Below are positions 1 to 8,543 of a stretch of 64,000 nucleotides of DNA, one piece after another (the first letter of the stretch is position 1; every line of letters starts with the position of its first letter). The notes under the pieces are model-generated. The model saw only the letters and a program-made list of their open reading frames with translations, was not told the origin of the DNA and did not search any database. The position numbers were made by a program, and so were the translations under genes. The DNA comes from Blastococcus sp. CPCC 205250 (GTDB lineage: Bacteria; Actinomycetota; Actinomycetes; Mycobacteriales; Geodermatophilaceae): contig NZ_JABGCG010000001.1 in the NCBI RefSeq assembly GCF_019799925.1, forward strand, positions 558,001 through 622,000, written 5' to 3'.

Positions 1-1
1 G

Positions 2-358
2 TGCGGTGGTGAGGCCGAAGCGACGGCTTCGGCCGACTGCTTGACCGTCCCGCCTGAGGTCATGACGGCAATCGCAGAGGGAGCGCCCGACGGCAGCAGC
101 TTTGTCGCCCACCAGGCCGCGGCCGTCCTCGGCACGGGCAGCGAGGTCTACTTCGTGGCCATGCAGTTCGAGGCGTTGGGCGAGACGGACATGACCGGAG
201 TTTGGTCGACGACCTCCATAACGGCGAACGAGACGGCGACCGTGATCAGCGTCGACGGCTTCGCCAAGCAGTTCACCGGCTGGCCGGACGCCGAGCAGGC
301 CTTCAACATTTCGCCGAGTCACCCGTCGGCGAGCGAAGCCACGGACTGTCTCGACTGA
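2..358 (+). CDS. Lipoprotein, 5' end outside window
   Basis: The frame is open from the first bases of the window and ends with a stop at 356-358. The first complete codons read Cys-Gly-Gly followed by Glu, Ala and Ser. This is what follows the lipobox cysteine of an actinobacterial lipoprotein, so the signal peptide probably lies just upstream of the window. A TTG at position 41 could serve as a start but would cut off this Cys. The remaining 118 residues have two further cysteines (one at the C-terminus) and no domain I recognise. Surface location is inferred only from the Cys-Gly-Gly start; function is unknown. Confidence 0.5.
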   Translation, partial: CGGEAEATASADCLTVPPEVMTAIAEGAPDGSSFVAHQAAAVLGTGSEVYFVAMQFEALGETDMTGVWSTTSITANETATVISVDGFAKQFTGWPDAEQAFNISPSHPSASEATDCLD

Positions 359-406
359 TGCAAAGACGGCGCTAGAACGTCGGCGGCTGCAGCCCATAGG
401 ACGCCG

Positions 407-727
407 TGCGTCGGCGCCGCCGACCTTCGCGAACGCGGTCGGGTAGCGCCCGGCGGTGAACCCGGCGTATCCGTAGCCGACGATCAGGATGCCGAGGCTG
501 GCGGCGTACGGCTGCTCGAAGTCGAGGAACGTCGACATGCCCGAGTCCTCGAACAGCAGCGCCTGCCGGTTGTCGTACACAATCACCGCGTCCTCGGCGG
601 TGCCCGCGCCGAGGTTGGTCGGGAGTGCGCTCGAGGTGACGACGGGCAGGCCGTGCAGAAACCCGACGATCGTCATGCCCGCGTCGTCGTCGCCGCCGCC
701 GTACGCTCCCGGGGCGCCGTCGCTAAC
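407..727 (-). pseudogene. Phage major capsid protein fragment (HK97-like)
   Basis: Reading the minus strand directly after the stop of the DUF732 gene, in the same frame and without a start codon, gives about 107 residues. They match the C-terminal third of HK97-fold actinophage major capsid proteins: a GFLHGLPVVTSSALPTNLGA-type stretch, then VYDNRQALLFED, then LIVGYGYAGFTAGRYPTAF. These correspond to the usual GxxxGLPVV...NLGxG and VYGYxAFTAxRYPxA motifs. The N-terminal two thirds are missing, and no stop follows the expected end, so the frame runs on antisense to the lipoprotein. This is a remnant of a lost prophage. Confidence 0.7.
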
Positions 728-1282
728 TCATCCGGTAAGCGATCTTTCGATCATCAGGTCGGGACACAGATAGTGCGCCGCCGCGTCGAGCACCGCAGCA
801 GCCTCCTCGCGGCTGTAGCCCTGATTGACGACCGTCGTCTTAGCGAAAGCCGCAGCACCGGAATCGGCACTGTAGGGGCTGAACGGGTCGTACATCCAGA
901 ACGTCGTGCAGGCGCCGCCGCCAATGGCATACGCAACCCCGGGGTTGATGTAGGAGACACCGGCGGCATCCAGCGCGTCGAGATACGCCTGACTTTCACC
1001 CAGCACGTTCAGCGGTGGGATTGTGGGCCTGTCGAAGCTAGGTCGCGCCCAAGTCGACGGCCCCGCGGTCGAGGTCGCGGGTAGCGGGGTGCTGGACGCA
1101 GCGGCAGGCGTGGCCGGCTGACGAAGAGCGAAGAGCGCGAAGCCTGAGAAGGCAAGGACGCCAACGATGACGCTTCCGAGGAGGACAGCCAGCACGATGA
1201 TCGTGTAGCCGCGCCGCCCCGGCGAAACGTCAACGCGGTCCTCTCTCATGATGGCAACGATGGGAAGCGGCGCCACAGCCAT
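728..1282 (-). CDS. DUF732-containing membrane-anchored protein
   Basis: The protein has a short basic N-terminus, one hydrophobic segment (about residues 26-50, IIVLAVLLGSVIVGVLAFSG), a Pro/Ala/Ser/Thr linker and a C-terminal DUF732-like domain. That domain has the usual YLDALDAAGV start, two cysteines (GGGACTTF and HYLCPDL) and a helix of the form SREEAAAVLDAA. DUF732 proteins are small extracytoplasmic proteins of Actinomycetota with unknown function. The start is set by an AGGAGG at 1293-1298, which lies 10 bases from the ATG at 1282 or 7 from a TTG at 1285; a later ATG at 1249 has no such site. The gene is followed in frame by a capsid remnant. Confidence 0.65.
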   Translation of the reverse strand: MAVAPLPIVAIMREDRVDVSPGRRGYTIIVLAVLLGSVIVGVLAFSGFALFALRQPATPAAASSTPLPATSTAGPSTWARPSFDRPTIPPLNVLGESQAYLDALDAAGVSYINPGVAYAIGGGACTTFWMYDPFSPYSADSGAAAFAKTTVVNQGYSREEAAAVLDAAAHYLCPDLMIERSLTG

Positions 1283-1296
1283 CAAGGCATGTCCTC

Positions 1297-1558
1297 CTAT
1301 CGGGGCGCTTGGCCGCCTGCGACGCCTGCGACGACTCTGACCCGCTCCGGCGGCACGGACGTCATGTGCCGCCCCGGCCCGTACTCGTGCTGCCGTCGCC
1401 AGGTAACCGCGGCCCGCCAGCCGAAGCCGTCGTCGCAGAGCCGCCAGCAGCTCTGCTCACCCGGCCACCACTCCCCGTTTCTCGACGAGGACGTCACGGG
1501 GCGGGTCGAACCGGCGTTCCTCGAGCAGGCGGATGGGCACGGCCTCGGGTCTAACCAC
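1297..1558 (-). pseudogene. Frameshifted remnant of a small actinobacterial protein
   Basis: Two minus-strand frames join here. The first (about 1558-1488) reads VRPEAVPIRLLEERRFDPPR then DVLVEKR. The second (about 1487-1297) continues GEWWPGEQSCWRLCDDGFGW then RAAVTWRRQHEYGPGRHMTS. Joined at the run AAACGGGG near 1487, they resemble the compact Trp-rich proteins in which a WxPG...W...GWRAxVxY pattern is followed by a W/V-P-x-x-x-V-R end. Neither piece alone looks complete. The family is recalled only from its pattern. Bases 1559-1898 upstream hold nothing I can recognise beyond weak open frames. Confidence 0.4.
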
Positions 1559-1898
1559 AAGAGCTGGCGGACACGCTGGTTGACTCGAACATGCGACCGA
1601 AAGCGATGCAGCCGTGGCCGCGTAGTCGCTCGCTCGGGCGATATGCCGATACGGGGCGGTCCGCCATCCTCACCGGCGTGTACTTCGCAGCCCGAACGGC
1701 GATGCCCTACCTCAATGAGATGCGGGCAGTAGCGCTGACCCGGGTCTTCAGCCCACCAAGTGTTCAGTGACACGATGCCGAGCTTCCTACATCGATCCCC
1801 ACTATCGGGTAGCGCTGGCGCGCGCCGCGCCCACCCGGACGTAGCGGAACATCATCATGGCGTCCGAGTTGCAGCCGACGCAGATGGGGACCACGTAG

Positions 1899-3002
1899 GT
1901 GCTGAAGGGTTGGAAGGCCGCACGAGACCAGCGTCGGCAACTGGAGCGCGAGGTCGCGGACCGGCGACGCGTGGAGGCGCTTCAGAAAGAGCGAGAGAGG
2001 GCGCGGGCATCATTGCTCGCTGTTCAGGCGGCAGGCGAACGAAGACTGCAGGAGAACAAGCGGCAGGTAGAGAAGCAGAGGGAGGTCCTCGAAGCCGAGC
2101 TTCAAAAGTACCGAAAAAGCCTCCGGCCGCGAGACGTTACCGTCGACGAGTCGGTCGCCTTCTGGCTTAAAAGATTAAGCTTTCCTTCGGAGTCATGGAA
2201 TGGGGTCCCCCTTCAAGACCCTCGCCCCGTGATTCGGCCAGCGCTTGTCAAGGTGGTGAAGAAGCTGATCCGTCCGGGCGAGCAAGTCATTCACCTTGAG
2301 ACTTTCGATGTCACCCGAGGGCAGGTCCGGGTTAGCAGCGGGCGCCCCACCGCGTACTACTCCGTCTTCGTCTTCGTCACAGATCTTGGCTTCCTCGTGA
2401 GTCCCGACCAGGGGGCTCCTTACCGGGTGGACCGGGCTGAAGCGCGGGTCGTGCTCGACCTGGGCCTCGACAACCCGGAGATCGGCCCTCGGCCGCCACG
2501 CCTTCAGCTGCCCTTGGCCGGTGGCGACTCCTGGTCTCGGAACATGCTGTTGGCTGTCTGGCTGCAACAGCAGATGCAAGAGGAGAAGAAGCACCCGGCT
2601 AGGGCACAGACTGGACGGGCTCGTCCGCGGCCTCAGCTGATCCGGGACTTCAATGACTCTGAGCGGGTCGCGGCGGAGTGGATGAGGTACTTCGGCTATT
2701 CCAATGTGGGGGTCATGCCCGTCGGGCCGGACGGCGGAGTCGACGTGTACAGCGATGAGGCGCTGGCTCAGGTGAAGGCTCAGGCCAGTCCAACCACGCG
2801 ACCCCAGGTTCAGCAGCACCTCGGGGTTTGCCGGGCGCAGGGCAAGGAGCCAGTCTTCTTCTCCCTGGCCGGCTACACCCCCGGTGCCGTCGACTGGGCG
2901 GACGCCAACGGCATGGTCTTGTTCTTGTTCGATCGGCAGGGCATACCTGCGGCCGCCAACAGTGCTGCTCACATCGTCATGGAGCGTGCCGGGGCCTCAT
3001 GA
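1899..3002 (+). CDS. Coiled-coil protein with Mrr-like restriction nuclease domain
   Basis: This 367-residue protein has three parts. Residues 1 to about 75 are a charged coiled coil rich in Arg, Glu and Gln. Residues about 85-215 form a probable beta-rich middle domain. Residues about 250-360 are a PD-(D/E)XK nuclease of the Mrr/type IV restriction class. Its signature residues are visible: Glu260 in SERVAAEWMRYFGY, Asp282 in DGGVDV, and Gln291-Val-Lys293 as the QxK motif, followed by the FFSLAGYTPGAVDWADANG tail typical of Mrr-like domains. Such enzymes usually cut modified or foreign DNA. The start is GTG at 1899 with a GGGGA upstream. No partner methylase is needed for type IV enzymes. 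Codons are near the local norm. The role in defence is inferred. Confidence 0.75.
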   Translation: MLKGWKAARDQRRQLEREVADRRRVEALQKERERARASLLAVQAAGERRLQENKRQVEKQREVLEAELQKYRKSLRPRDVTVDESVAFWLKRLSFPSESWNGVPLQDPRPVIRPALVKVVKKLIRPGEQVIHLETFDVTRGQVRVSSGRPTAYYSVFVFVTDLGFLVSPDQGAPYRVDRAEARVVLDLGLDNPEIGPRPPRLQLPLAGGDSWSRNMLLAVWLQQQMQEEKKHPARAQTGRARPRPQLIRDFNDSERVAAEWMRYFGYSNVGVMPVGPDGGVDVYSDEALAQVKAQASPTTRPQVQQHLGVCRAQGKEPVFFSLAGYTPGAVDWADANGMVLFLFDRQGIPAAANSAAHIVMERAGAS

Positions 3003-3135
3003 CGCGCGCGCTCTGGTGGACGACCCGATCCGTTGCCGCCTGCCCGAGGGCGCCGTGGCCAGCAGGCACCAGGGTGGAACGGGTCGGCCGCGACCGGCAG
3101 TCAGGATCGCTGTGTTCCGGACTAGTGCGCCAAAC

Positions 3136-4077
3136 TCAGGCGTCGCTGTCCCACTTCCACTGAAGGGCTGCCGCGCTGGGGGCCCTCAGCAAGCTACCTA
3201 CGTCCGGCTTCGTGATGTGGCTATCTGCTCCGCTGTACCGCCGCGCGGTCCAGGCCCCAGTTTCAGGGTGCAGTCTCAACTTGCCCAGATCGAAGAGCCG
3301 ATGGTGATTGCGGCACATGGGTAGGCCGTTCCACCACTCGTCATCGGCGTAGCCCTCGTCGATGATGTGGGCTGCTTCGAGCAGGTCCTCGTCCGTGACG
3401 TCGCACGCACTGCAGGCGATGCGCCCCTCAGCGTCTCGCTGGGCATGGAAGACCTTCGCTCGGAACGCCGCGTTGCTCGGCCGGGTCAGTTGCTGAGTCG
3501 TTCGCACGCGGCGGCTTCGTCGGTCTTCGGCGATGGCCACGTTGGAGGGCGCTGGGGGAAGTTCGCCGACGAGCGGAGAACCTAGCAAGACCTCGAGGAC
3601 TCGCTCGCCGCGTCCAAGCTCATCCAGGAACTTGCCGCGAAAGTTGAACCCTGCCTCGAAATCAGCGTTGAACCGCTGCAACGTCTCCACGTAGGGCCGT
3701 GGGGGGATCTCTATGAAGGGCTCGAACACGACTGTGTTGCGGAAAGACCCCGCCGGTTGCTCAATCCAACTCCGCTGGTTAACGGCGTAGGCGATCTCGG
3801 GTTCTCCGGGGTAGGTGGCAAGCACCCGATAAAGCCGGCGCAGTACAGCGCCCGGCTCCACACGCAGCGCCACGTCGCCGGGCTGCGGTCCCCGACGGTC
3901 ACTGAACACCGTCCGGTCCTTGAATCCCCACGCGTGCCCGACTGTGCTCAACTCCAGGGGAACCCCGTCCGCGAGAAGCCGACCACGGATGGGCTCCAAC
4001 GAGCGCACGACGTCAAGCGCGAAGCTCGCGTTGGTCAGGGCGTCGCCAGCCTGGGCCGACATCTGGAAAAGTCGCAC
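3136..4077 (-). CDS. HNH endonuclease domain protein
   Basis: The last 100 residues of this 313-residue protein form an HNH nuclease. CSACDVT supplies one Cys pair, LLEAAHI the first His, NGLPMCRNHHRLFD the central Asn and final His, and a basic strand follows. This resembles the restriction-type HNH_2 group. The N-terminal 200 residues are not recognised; they could be a target-recognition module. The start is GTG at 4077 (an ATG at 4062 is possible). It begins 9 bases after the stop of the MazG-like gene, so the two are almost certainly one transcript. It converges on the Mrr-like nuclease gene across a 133-bp gap. Confidence 0.75.
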   Translation of the reverse strand: MRLFQMSAQAGDALTNASFALDVVRSLEPIRGRLLADGVPLELSTVGHAWGFKDRTVFSDRRGPQPGDVALRVEPGAVLRRLYRVLATYPGEPEIAYAVNQRSWIEQPAGSFRNTVVFEPFIEIPPRPYVETLQRFNADFEAGFNFRGKFLDELGRGERVLEVLLGSPLVGELPPAPSNVAIAEDRRSRRVRTTQQLTRPSNAAFRAKVFHAQRDAEGRIACSACDVTDEDLLEAAHIIDEGYADDEWWNGLPMCRNHHRLFDLGKLRLHPETGAWTARRYSGADSHITKPDVGSLLRAPSAAALQWKWDSDA

Positions 4078-4086
4078 GCTTCAGCT

Positions 4087-4461
4087 TTACAGGTCGTCGT
4101 GCTTTGTCGCCTTGCCACGCGCCAGGCTCACGGGATAGCGGTGCTCGTTCCGGTCGACCTTGGCTTGGCTGACACCCAGCAGGTCCACTCCGAGGACGTC
4201 GGCGAGCCGGACGAGGTAGATGAGCACGTCGGCTACTTCGTCCTCAACCTTGGAGCGTTCCGTAGGGTTGGTCATGATGCCGCGACTCTGCTCTGGGGTC
4301 AGCCACTGAAAGAGGGCCGTGAGCTCGCCTACCTCGCCGCTCAGCGCCATGACGAGGTTCTTCGGATCGTGAAACTGCAACCAGTCGCGCACCTCTGCGA
4401 ACTGGTGAACCCGCGCCACCAACTGGGCCAAGGTCGGCTCCGGGTCGGGATCTGTTGCCAC
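4087..4461 (-). CDS. MazG-like nucleotide pyrophosphohydrolase
   Basis: This is a 124-residue all-alpha protein of the MazG/dCTPase superfamily. The metal-binding pattern is clear: SGEVGELTALFQW supplies ExxE, and KVEDEVADVLIYLVRLAD supplies ExxD. The W-x-x-F-H-x-P-K-N-L helix before it matches RS21-C6/dCTPase-like members. Such enzymes hydrolyse (d)NTPs to the monophosphate and pyrophosphate, either as house-cleaning or, in phage-related loci, as part of defence or counter-defence. The start is GTG, 7 bases after a TACGGT box. It is first in a two-gene operon with the HNH nuclease. The exact substrate cannot be read from sequence. Confidence 0.85.
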   Translation of the reverse strand: MATDPDPEPTLAQLVARVHQFAEVRDWLQFHDPKNLVMALSGEVGELTALFQWLTPEQSRGIMTNPTERSKVEDEVADVLIYLVRLADVLGVDLLGVSQAKVDRNEHRYPVSLARGKATKHDDL

Positions 4462-4468
4462 GTGCCAT

Positions 4469-4474
4469 ACCGTA
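4469..4474 (-). promoter_or_regulatory. -10 box of the MazG-HNH operon
   Basis: TACGGT on the minus strand ends 7 bases before the GTG of the MazG-like gene. This fits a leaderless transcript starting at or next to the start codon. No matching -35 element is obvious. Confidence 0.4.
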
Positions 4475-4660
4475 GGTCTCCAGCCGTGCGACGACTCCCT
4501 GGGACAGGCTGGATCACAGGGGCGTCAGATGTGGGTGGACGGCGCCAGTCAAGGCCCTGACCGCCGAGCAGCCGGTCGCAGAGGCTTCTCACCGGGTCCC
4601 CTTGTGCTAAGAACGCGCCTGCCGGACCAGTGAGCGTCGGCACGAGCGGGGGGGCCTGCA

Positions 4661-6397
4661 ATGGATCCGTTTCAGCGGCGATCCAATAGGATTCTATCGG
4701 CGGTCAACCTGGTTCTGCTCATCGCCGCAATCGCGCTCGGGCCCTCTGTGTTCCTCTTCTCAACGCTCGTGGTCACCTTGGTGCTCACCACCGTTCTCCA
4801 AGTGAGTTTTGGTGCTGCGAAGGGGGAAGCGGGTCGCGATACCCGGGAACGAGAGCCGGTCCTCGACGCGAGGCGGCGCTACGTTGCTGAGGAGGGAGCG
4901 CTTTCCACTAGTCTCGACGCCCCTCGCAGGCTCCTCCTTGCGCACCTGATCCTTTATCCCAGTCGCTCGCGTCGGCGAGTGAGGGAAACGATCGACATGA
5001 CCGCCCCCGAGATCAAGAAGCTAGGAGTCATGGAGATCTCGCTCGCGGAGATACCTGATGACGTATTCGAAGTATTGCCAGAGGTCATTCATGTCCCCCT
5101 TATGCGCCCGCGGAAAGAGCGGATGGTGACCTCGCTTGAGGTTAAGAACATGTCTGGGCATCTTCTTCCTACTTTAACTAGAGAGGAAGCGCTTATCTGT
5201 GAGGTTCAGCTCGCGAGGGATTTATTTATTGAGGCGTTCGGGCTGCCTGTCGACGTCACTAGGTGGCCGGACGGGGTCGGGGGAGCATTCCTCATGACTG
5301 TGGAGTCCTTCATGCGCGACCCAACGCTGCCGCTCATGGACCTTCACCAGAGGAATACCTTCAGGCAAGGCATCCTCGATGAGGTGCGAGGAGTCTGGTC
5401 TCGGGCAGGCCTCGCGAGCCGCGGTGACGGGGCTAAAGTCGCGGAAGAGACCCTCTGCGAGTTGATTCGGTTAACTTCTACCCGCAGCGTTGTCATAGCC
5501 ATCGTTCCGAAGGCTCGCCGGGTGATCCTTTCCTACTCGTATCAAATCCCTCACCTGCAAGTCAGGACGCTAGGGCGGACAACCCGCATTTCACGCGCGA
5601 AGTCCCTCGCCAGGCGCTTCCTCGGAATCGAGCCGCTTGTCATGTCTACCTCCGTGGAGAAAGCAAAGTCTTGTCAGAGCTACCAACTTCAGCTCATCGC
5701 ACCGCCCGATACCCGGTTTTATTCAATTGATTTGGTTCGCCGAAGCGATGGCGTCGATAAGATCGTGCGAGTGCCGCAAACTCGCGAGGCAGATGTGGGC
5801 GGGGAGCACTTCCGTATCTCGGGACAGGGGACTCGAGTAGGTCATTTCCATAGTCGCCAGCTCGGTCAAGTCGACGCGTTTGCTCACCTGGACGCCCGTC
5901 TCATCGAGTCGCCGCCTGGCGCAGTCGGTCGTTCGGTGCTTACGGCTGCCGCGACGGCGGGATTTGTCTTCCTTGGCAGTGTTGTTTCACAACGCGCCTC
6001 AGCGCCCATAACATCGGCGGCCTCGGTGGGCCTCATAGTCTCAGCACTGCCGCTAGCCCTGACAGGCGTGGCCTTTGCCACGCGAGGCAGGGCGAGCGAT
6101 CGCCGCTTTATGTCGCTCTTCGGATATCTGTACGCCTGGTGGATATTCTTCCTGGGCATTGCCGCAGCGGGGCTGCTTGTCTTTGAGGGCGTTGGGGCGA
6201 AGGAGCGCTCCCCTCTCGGCTCGTCGCTCTTCGACGTGAGGGATGTCTGGTGGTCGGCTCTGCTCCGGACAGCGCTCGCCAGCCTGCTGATCATCTCCTA
6301 TGTGCATTTTCTGCGGAGGGTTCGATACCAACGCCTGGTCGACGCCAACGCGCGAGCTGCGGAAGACTTCGAAGGAATGGTGGGAGCGGATGATTAA
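4661..6397 (+). CDS. Multi-pass membrane protein of unknown function
   Basis: This 578-residue protein has two hydrophobic helices at the N-terminus (about residues 10-50) and four or five at the C-terminus (about residues 425-550). Between them lies a cytoplasmic-type domain of about 370 residues, with a long helical stretch followed by beta-rich sequence. I recognise no catalytic motif. The start is ATG after a GGGGGG-rich ribosome site. Codon use stands out: TTT, ATT, ATA, TTA and AAG-type codons are common around 5140-5260, unlike the core genes, which points to transfer. The stop overlaps the next gene by 8 bases, so the two products are probably made together. Membrane-anchored effectors of this layout occur in defence islands, but a defence role here is only inferred from the neighbours. 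Confidence 0.6.
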   Translation: MDPFQRRSNRILSAVNLVLLIAAIALGPSVFLFSTLVVTLVLTTVLQVSFGAAKGEAGRDTREREPVLDARRRYVAEEGALSTSLDAPRRLLLAHLILYPSRSRRRVRETIDMTAPEIKKLGVMEISLAEIPDDVFEVLPEVIHVPLMRPRKERMVTSLEVKNMSGHLLPTLTREEALICEVQLARDLFIEAFGLPVDVTRWPDGVGGAFLMTVESFMRDPTLPLMDLHQRNTFRQGILDEVRGVWSRAGLASRGDGAKVAEETLCELIRLTSTRSVVIAIVPKARRVILSYSYQIPHLQVRTLGRTTRISRAKSLARRFLGIEPLVMSTSVEKAKSCQSYQLQLIAPPDTRFYSIDLVRRSDGVDKIVRVPQTREADVGGEHFRISGQGTRVGHFHSRQLGQVDAFAHLDARLIESPPGAVGRSVLTAAATAGFVFLGSVVSQRASAPITSAASVGLIVSALPLALTGVAFATRGRASDRRFMSLFGYLYAWWIFFLGIAAAGLLVFEGVGAKERSPLGSSLFDVRDVWWSALLRTALASLLIISYVHFLRRVRYQRLVDANARAAEDFEGMVGADD

Positions 6398-6782
6398 GTT
6401 CTGGCGAGCGCGCGATGAGAAGATTCTGCCGGGTCCGGCCATCATCAGCCATCTAGCTTCGGACGAGCCCGCACCGCCGAGGACCGCACATGGCGCCAGG
6501 TTTGTAAGACAGATGGCCAATCGCCTCGAAGCATGGCAGGAAGCCGACGAATCCCTCAGGCGCCTGCATCCGGCAGAGCGCGAGAGGCGCGCTGCCAAAT
6601 GGGCTCACGGAGAGTGGCAATCTCTCCTGCCTATCATCAAACCGAGCTTGGGGGCTAGTCGTCGGCCCGGCGGTGTCGAGCGTACCGGGGCGCGTAAGCA
6701 AGGCATGCTCAACTGGCTGTGGGAAGGTGATCAGCGCCGGGAGGCGCGCTCAAGCGAAGATGGAGATCCGACTGCCGGCTAG
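6390..6782 (+). CDS. Small soluble partner of the membrane protein, unknown
   Basis: This 130-residue, highly charged protein is rich in Arg, Glu and Trp (MIKFWRARDEKILPGP start, then helical sequence with EAWQEADESLRRL). No membrane segment, signal peptide or known motif is visible. Its ATG at 6390 lies inside the last codons of the upstream membrane protein gene, with a GGGAG just before it, so translational coupling is likely. The 3' end overlaps the antisense end of the broken methyltransferase by 74 bases. Gene order suggests it works with the membrane protein; nothing more can be said. Confidence 0.5.
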   Translation: MIKFWRARDEKILPGPAIISHLASDEPAPPRTAHGARFVRQMANRLEAWQEADESLRRLHPAERERRAAKWAHGEWQSLLPIIKPSLGASRRPGGVERTGARKQGMLNWLWEGDQRREARSSEDGDPTAG

Positions 6783-7992
6783 AAGTCGTACCGAGGCCTA
6801 AAACGGAAGACTTGAAGGATCCAAGTTTATAGACTGCGTCGGAACCGACAGTCTGAATCTCGATCACGAAGTCCTTGCTTATATGGGCGATACGCCGCTC
6901 GAGCTGAACGGAATCGTATGCGCCCCCGAGCTTCGCTAGCATCGTCGACCGGGCGAGCGAGCCGCCCGCTTCTCGAAGCAGACGGTACACAGGATCGTGC
7001 GGGGTCGCCCTCTTTAGTTCGGGCATGTCGTGCGGTATATTGGAGTGCTCAATTGCGTCGAGGATGACTACCCCCAACGCTTGAGCCATTGGCGGCGGGA
7101 ATGCACGTCCCAACTGTCGATATTTTTGCAGTCTTACGACCGGCCAGTCGCCAACCCCATGCGTCGTCGAAACCCTGAAGCCGCGCCACCATCGGCACCG
7201 TCAGCCTCGGCAACTTCTCAATGGGGTGTGGGCTGTCGAATCCTGGGGCCTCGTCGGCGATGCCCAAGGTATCGACGCCGAGCGCCCGCCAGGCCTGCTT
7301 TGCGCGGCTGGGGCCAAGGTCGGGCCCTCCGTGCTTCTTGCTCCCTCTCACCAGCGTGGGGGCGATGTCGTTGGCCAGCCTGACCCAGTCCTCGACATGC
7401 GGCCAACCGTTCGCTCCCATGAGGTCACGCAGCGCCTCGCCCACCGTCATGGGGGCATGCGCTCGTTGCGGCCAGTTGAAGAACGGGGCGTCTTGCTCCT
7501 GCAGGGCAACGAGCACCAAGCGCGGCCGTAGCTGGGGGACTCCAAAGTCGGAGGCATGAAGGAGTCGCCAGTCGCCCACGTAGCCGGCCGAGGCGAGCCG
7601 ATCGAGCACATGCTGGCGGTAGGCGGCGAACCGAGGCATCGAGAGACCACGGACGTTCTCCAGCATTAGAGCTCGCGGCCTGACCTCCTCGACGCACAGC
7701 TCGACAGCCCAGGCGAAGAGGTCCCTCTCGTCCCCGGCACCCAGCTGCTTGCCGGCGATGGAGAAGGGAGGACAGGGAACACCACCGGCTAGAAGGCTCA
7801 CGCCCTCGTAGTCGACAGGAGTCCAGAGGCCGCGGTCAGCGACGTCGCCCTCCAGTCGGGACGGTTCTGGCGAAGCGTTTCGCAGGCGTGGCGGTCCAGT
7901 TCGACCGCCACTGCGTTCTCGAACCCGGCACGCTCCAGCCCGATGGCCTGGCCACCGGCGCCGGCACAGATTTCGACGACTTGGTGCTGCAT
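6709..7992 (-). pseudogene. DNA (cytosine-5) methyltransferase, two frameshifts
   Basis: Three minus-strand frames together spell one C5 methyltransferase. Segment 1 (7992 to about 7852) gives motif I, VVEICAGAGGQAIGLERAGF. Segment 2 (about 7848 to 7128) gives the catalytic motif AGGVPCPPFS, the ENV motif LMLENVRGLS, the QxRxR motif GVPQLRPR and LTVPMVARLQGFDD. Segment 3 (about 7122 to 6709) gives motif X, YRQLGRAFPPPMAQALG, followed by a winged-helix-like tail. Frame breaks lie near 7850 (after NRPDW) and at the A5 run on the minus strand at 7123-7127, where one A too many shifts the frame. As written, no single product contains all motifs. A sequencing error at the A5 run cannot be excluded, but two breaks favour a decayed gene. 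Confidence 0.85.
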
Positions 7993-8543
7993 GGGGATGG
8001 CTCGCGGGGGTTGGGTTGGGGGGATGGGTGGTCTTGAAGGGCTGCCACGGCAGCGCAAAGACGGCCTGTTAGGGCGTGGGTGCATTGCTTAGACCGCCGG
8101 AAGCACGAGGGCGGTTCATGCATGCCGGTCAGTGAGCGGGACGCGTTTCGCGCGCTCTCTCTTACGAGAGCAAGGCGCTGTGGCTTCGACTTGTCTTGCT
8201 ATCCATCGGCGAGCGCGGAGAGCGTGCGGCGAGTAGCTCGCGAACGCACGAGGCTGCGCCCGGGAGTTGTGGCGGCGCCTGTCCTGGGTCGTAACAGCCC
8301 GGCCCTGGGGGTATGACCCCTTGCTCTTACGGCGTCGCATCGCCGGTACTTAGCAGCCGAGGTCTTGCCACGGTTCTAAGGCCCACGAACGGACCGCCGA
8401 CGGGTCCACGGCGGTCGCAGCCGCCCCCAGTCCGAGGGATCTCCTGTTCTTCCATCGCCAAGACGTAGAGGTTCTCCACGTAGGGTTTGGTAGACGGACA
8501 TGGATCTCCCGTCGCCGATCTGGTGAACTTGAAAGGAATTGCA
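7993..8543. other. Gene-free stretch between methyltransferase remnant and zinc-ribbon gene
   Basis: About 550 bases without a convincing gene. Short frames exist on both strands (for example 8137-8316 plus), but none has a start with a ribosome site and recognisable sequence. I see no tRNA, no clear terminator and no repeat. It is probably degraded accessory DNA that also carries the promoter of the 8544 gene. Confidence 0.4.
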
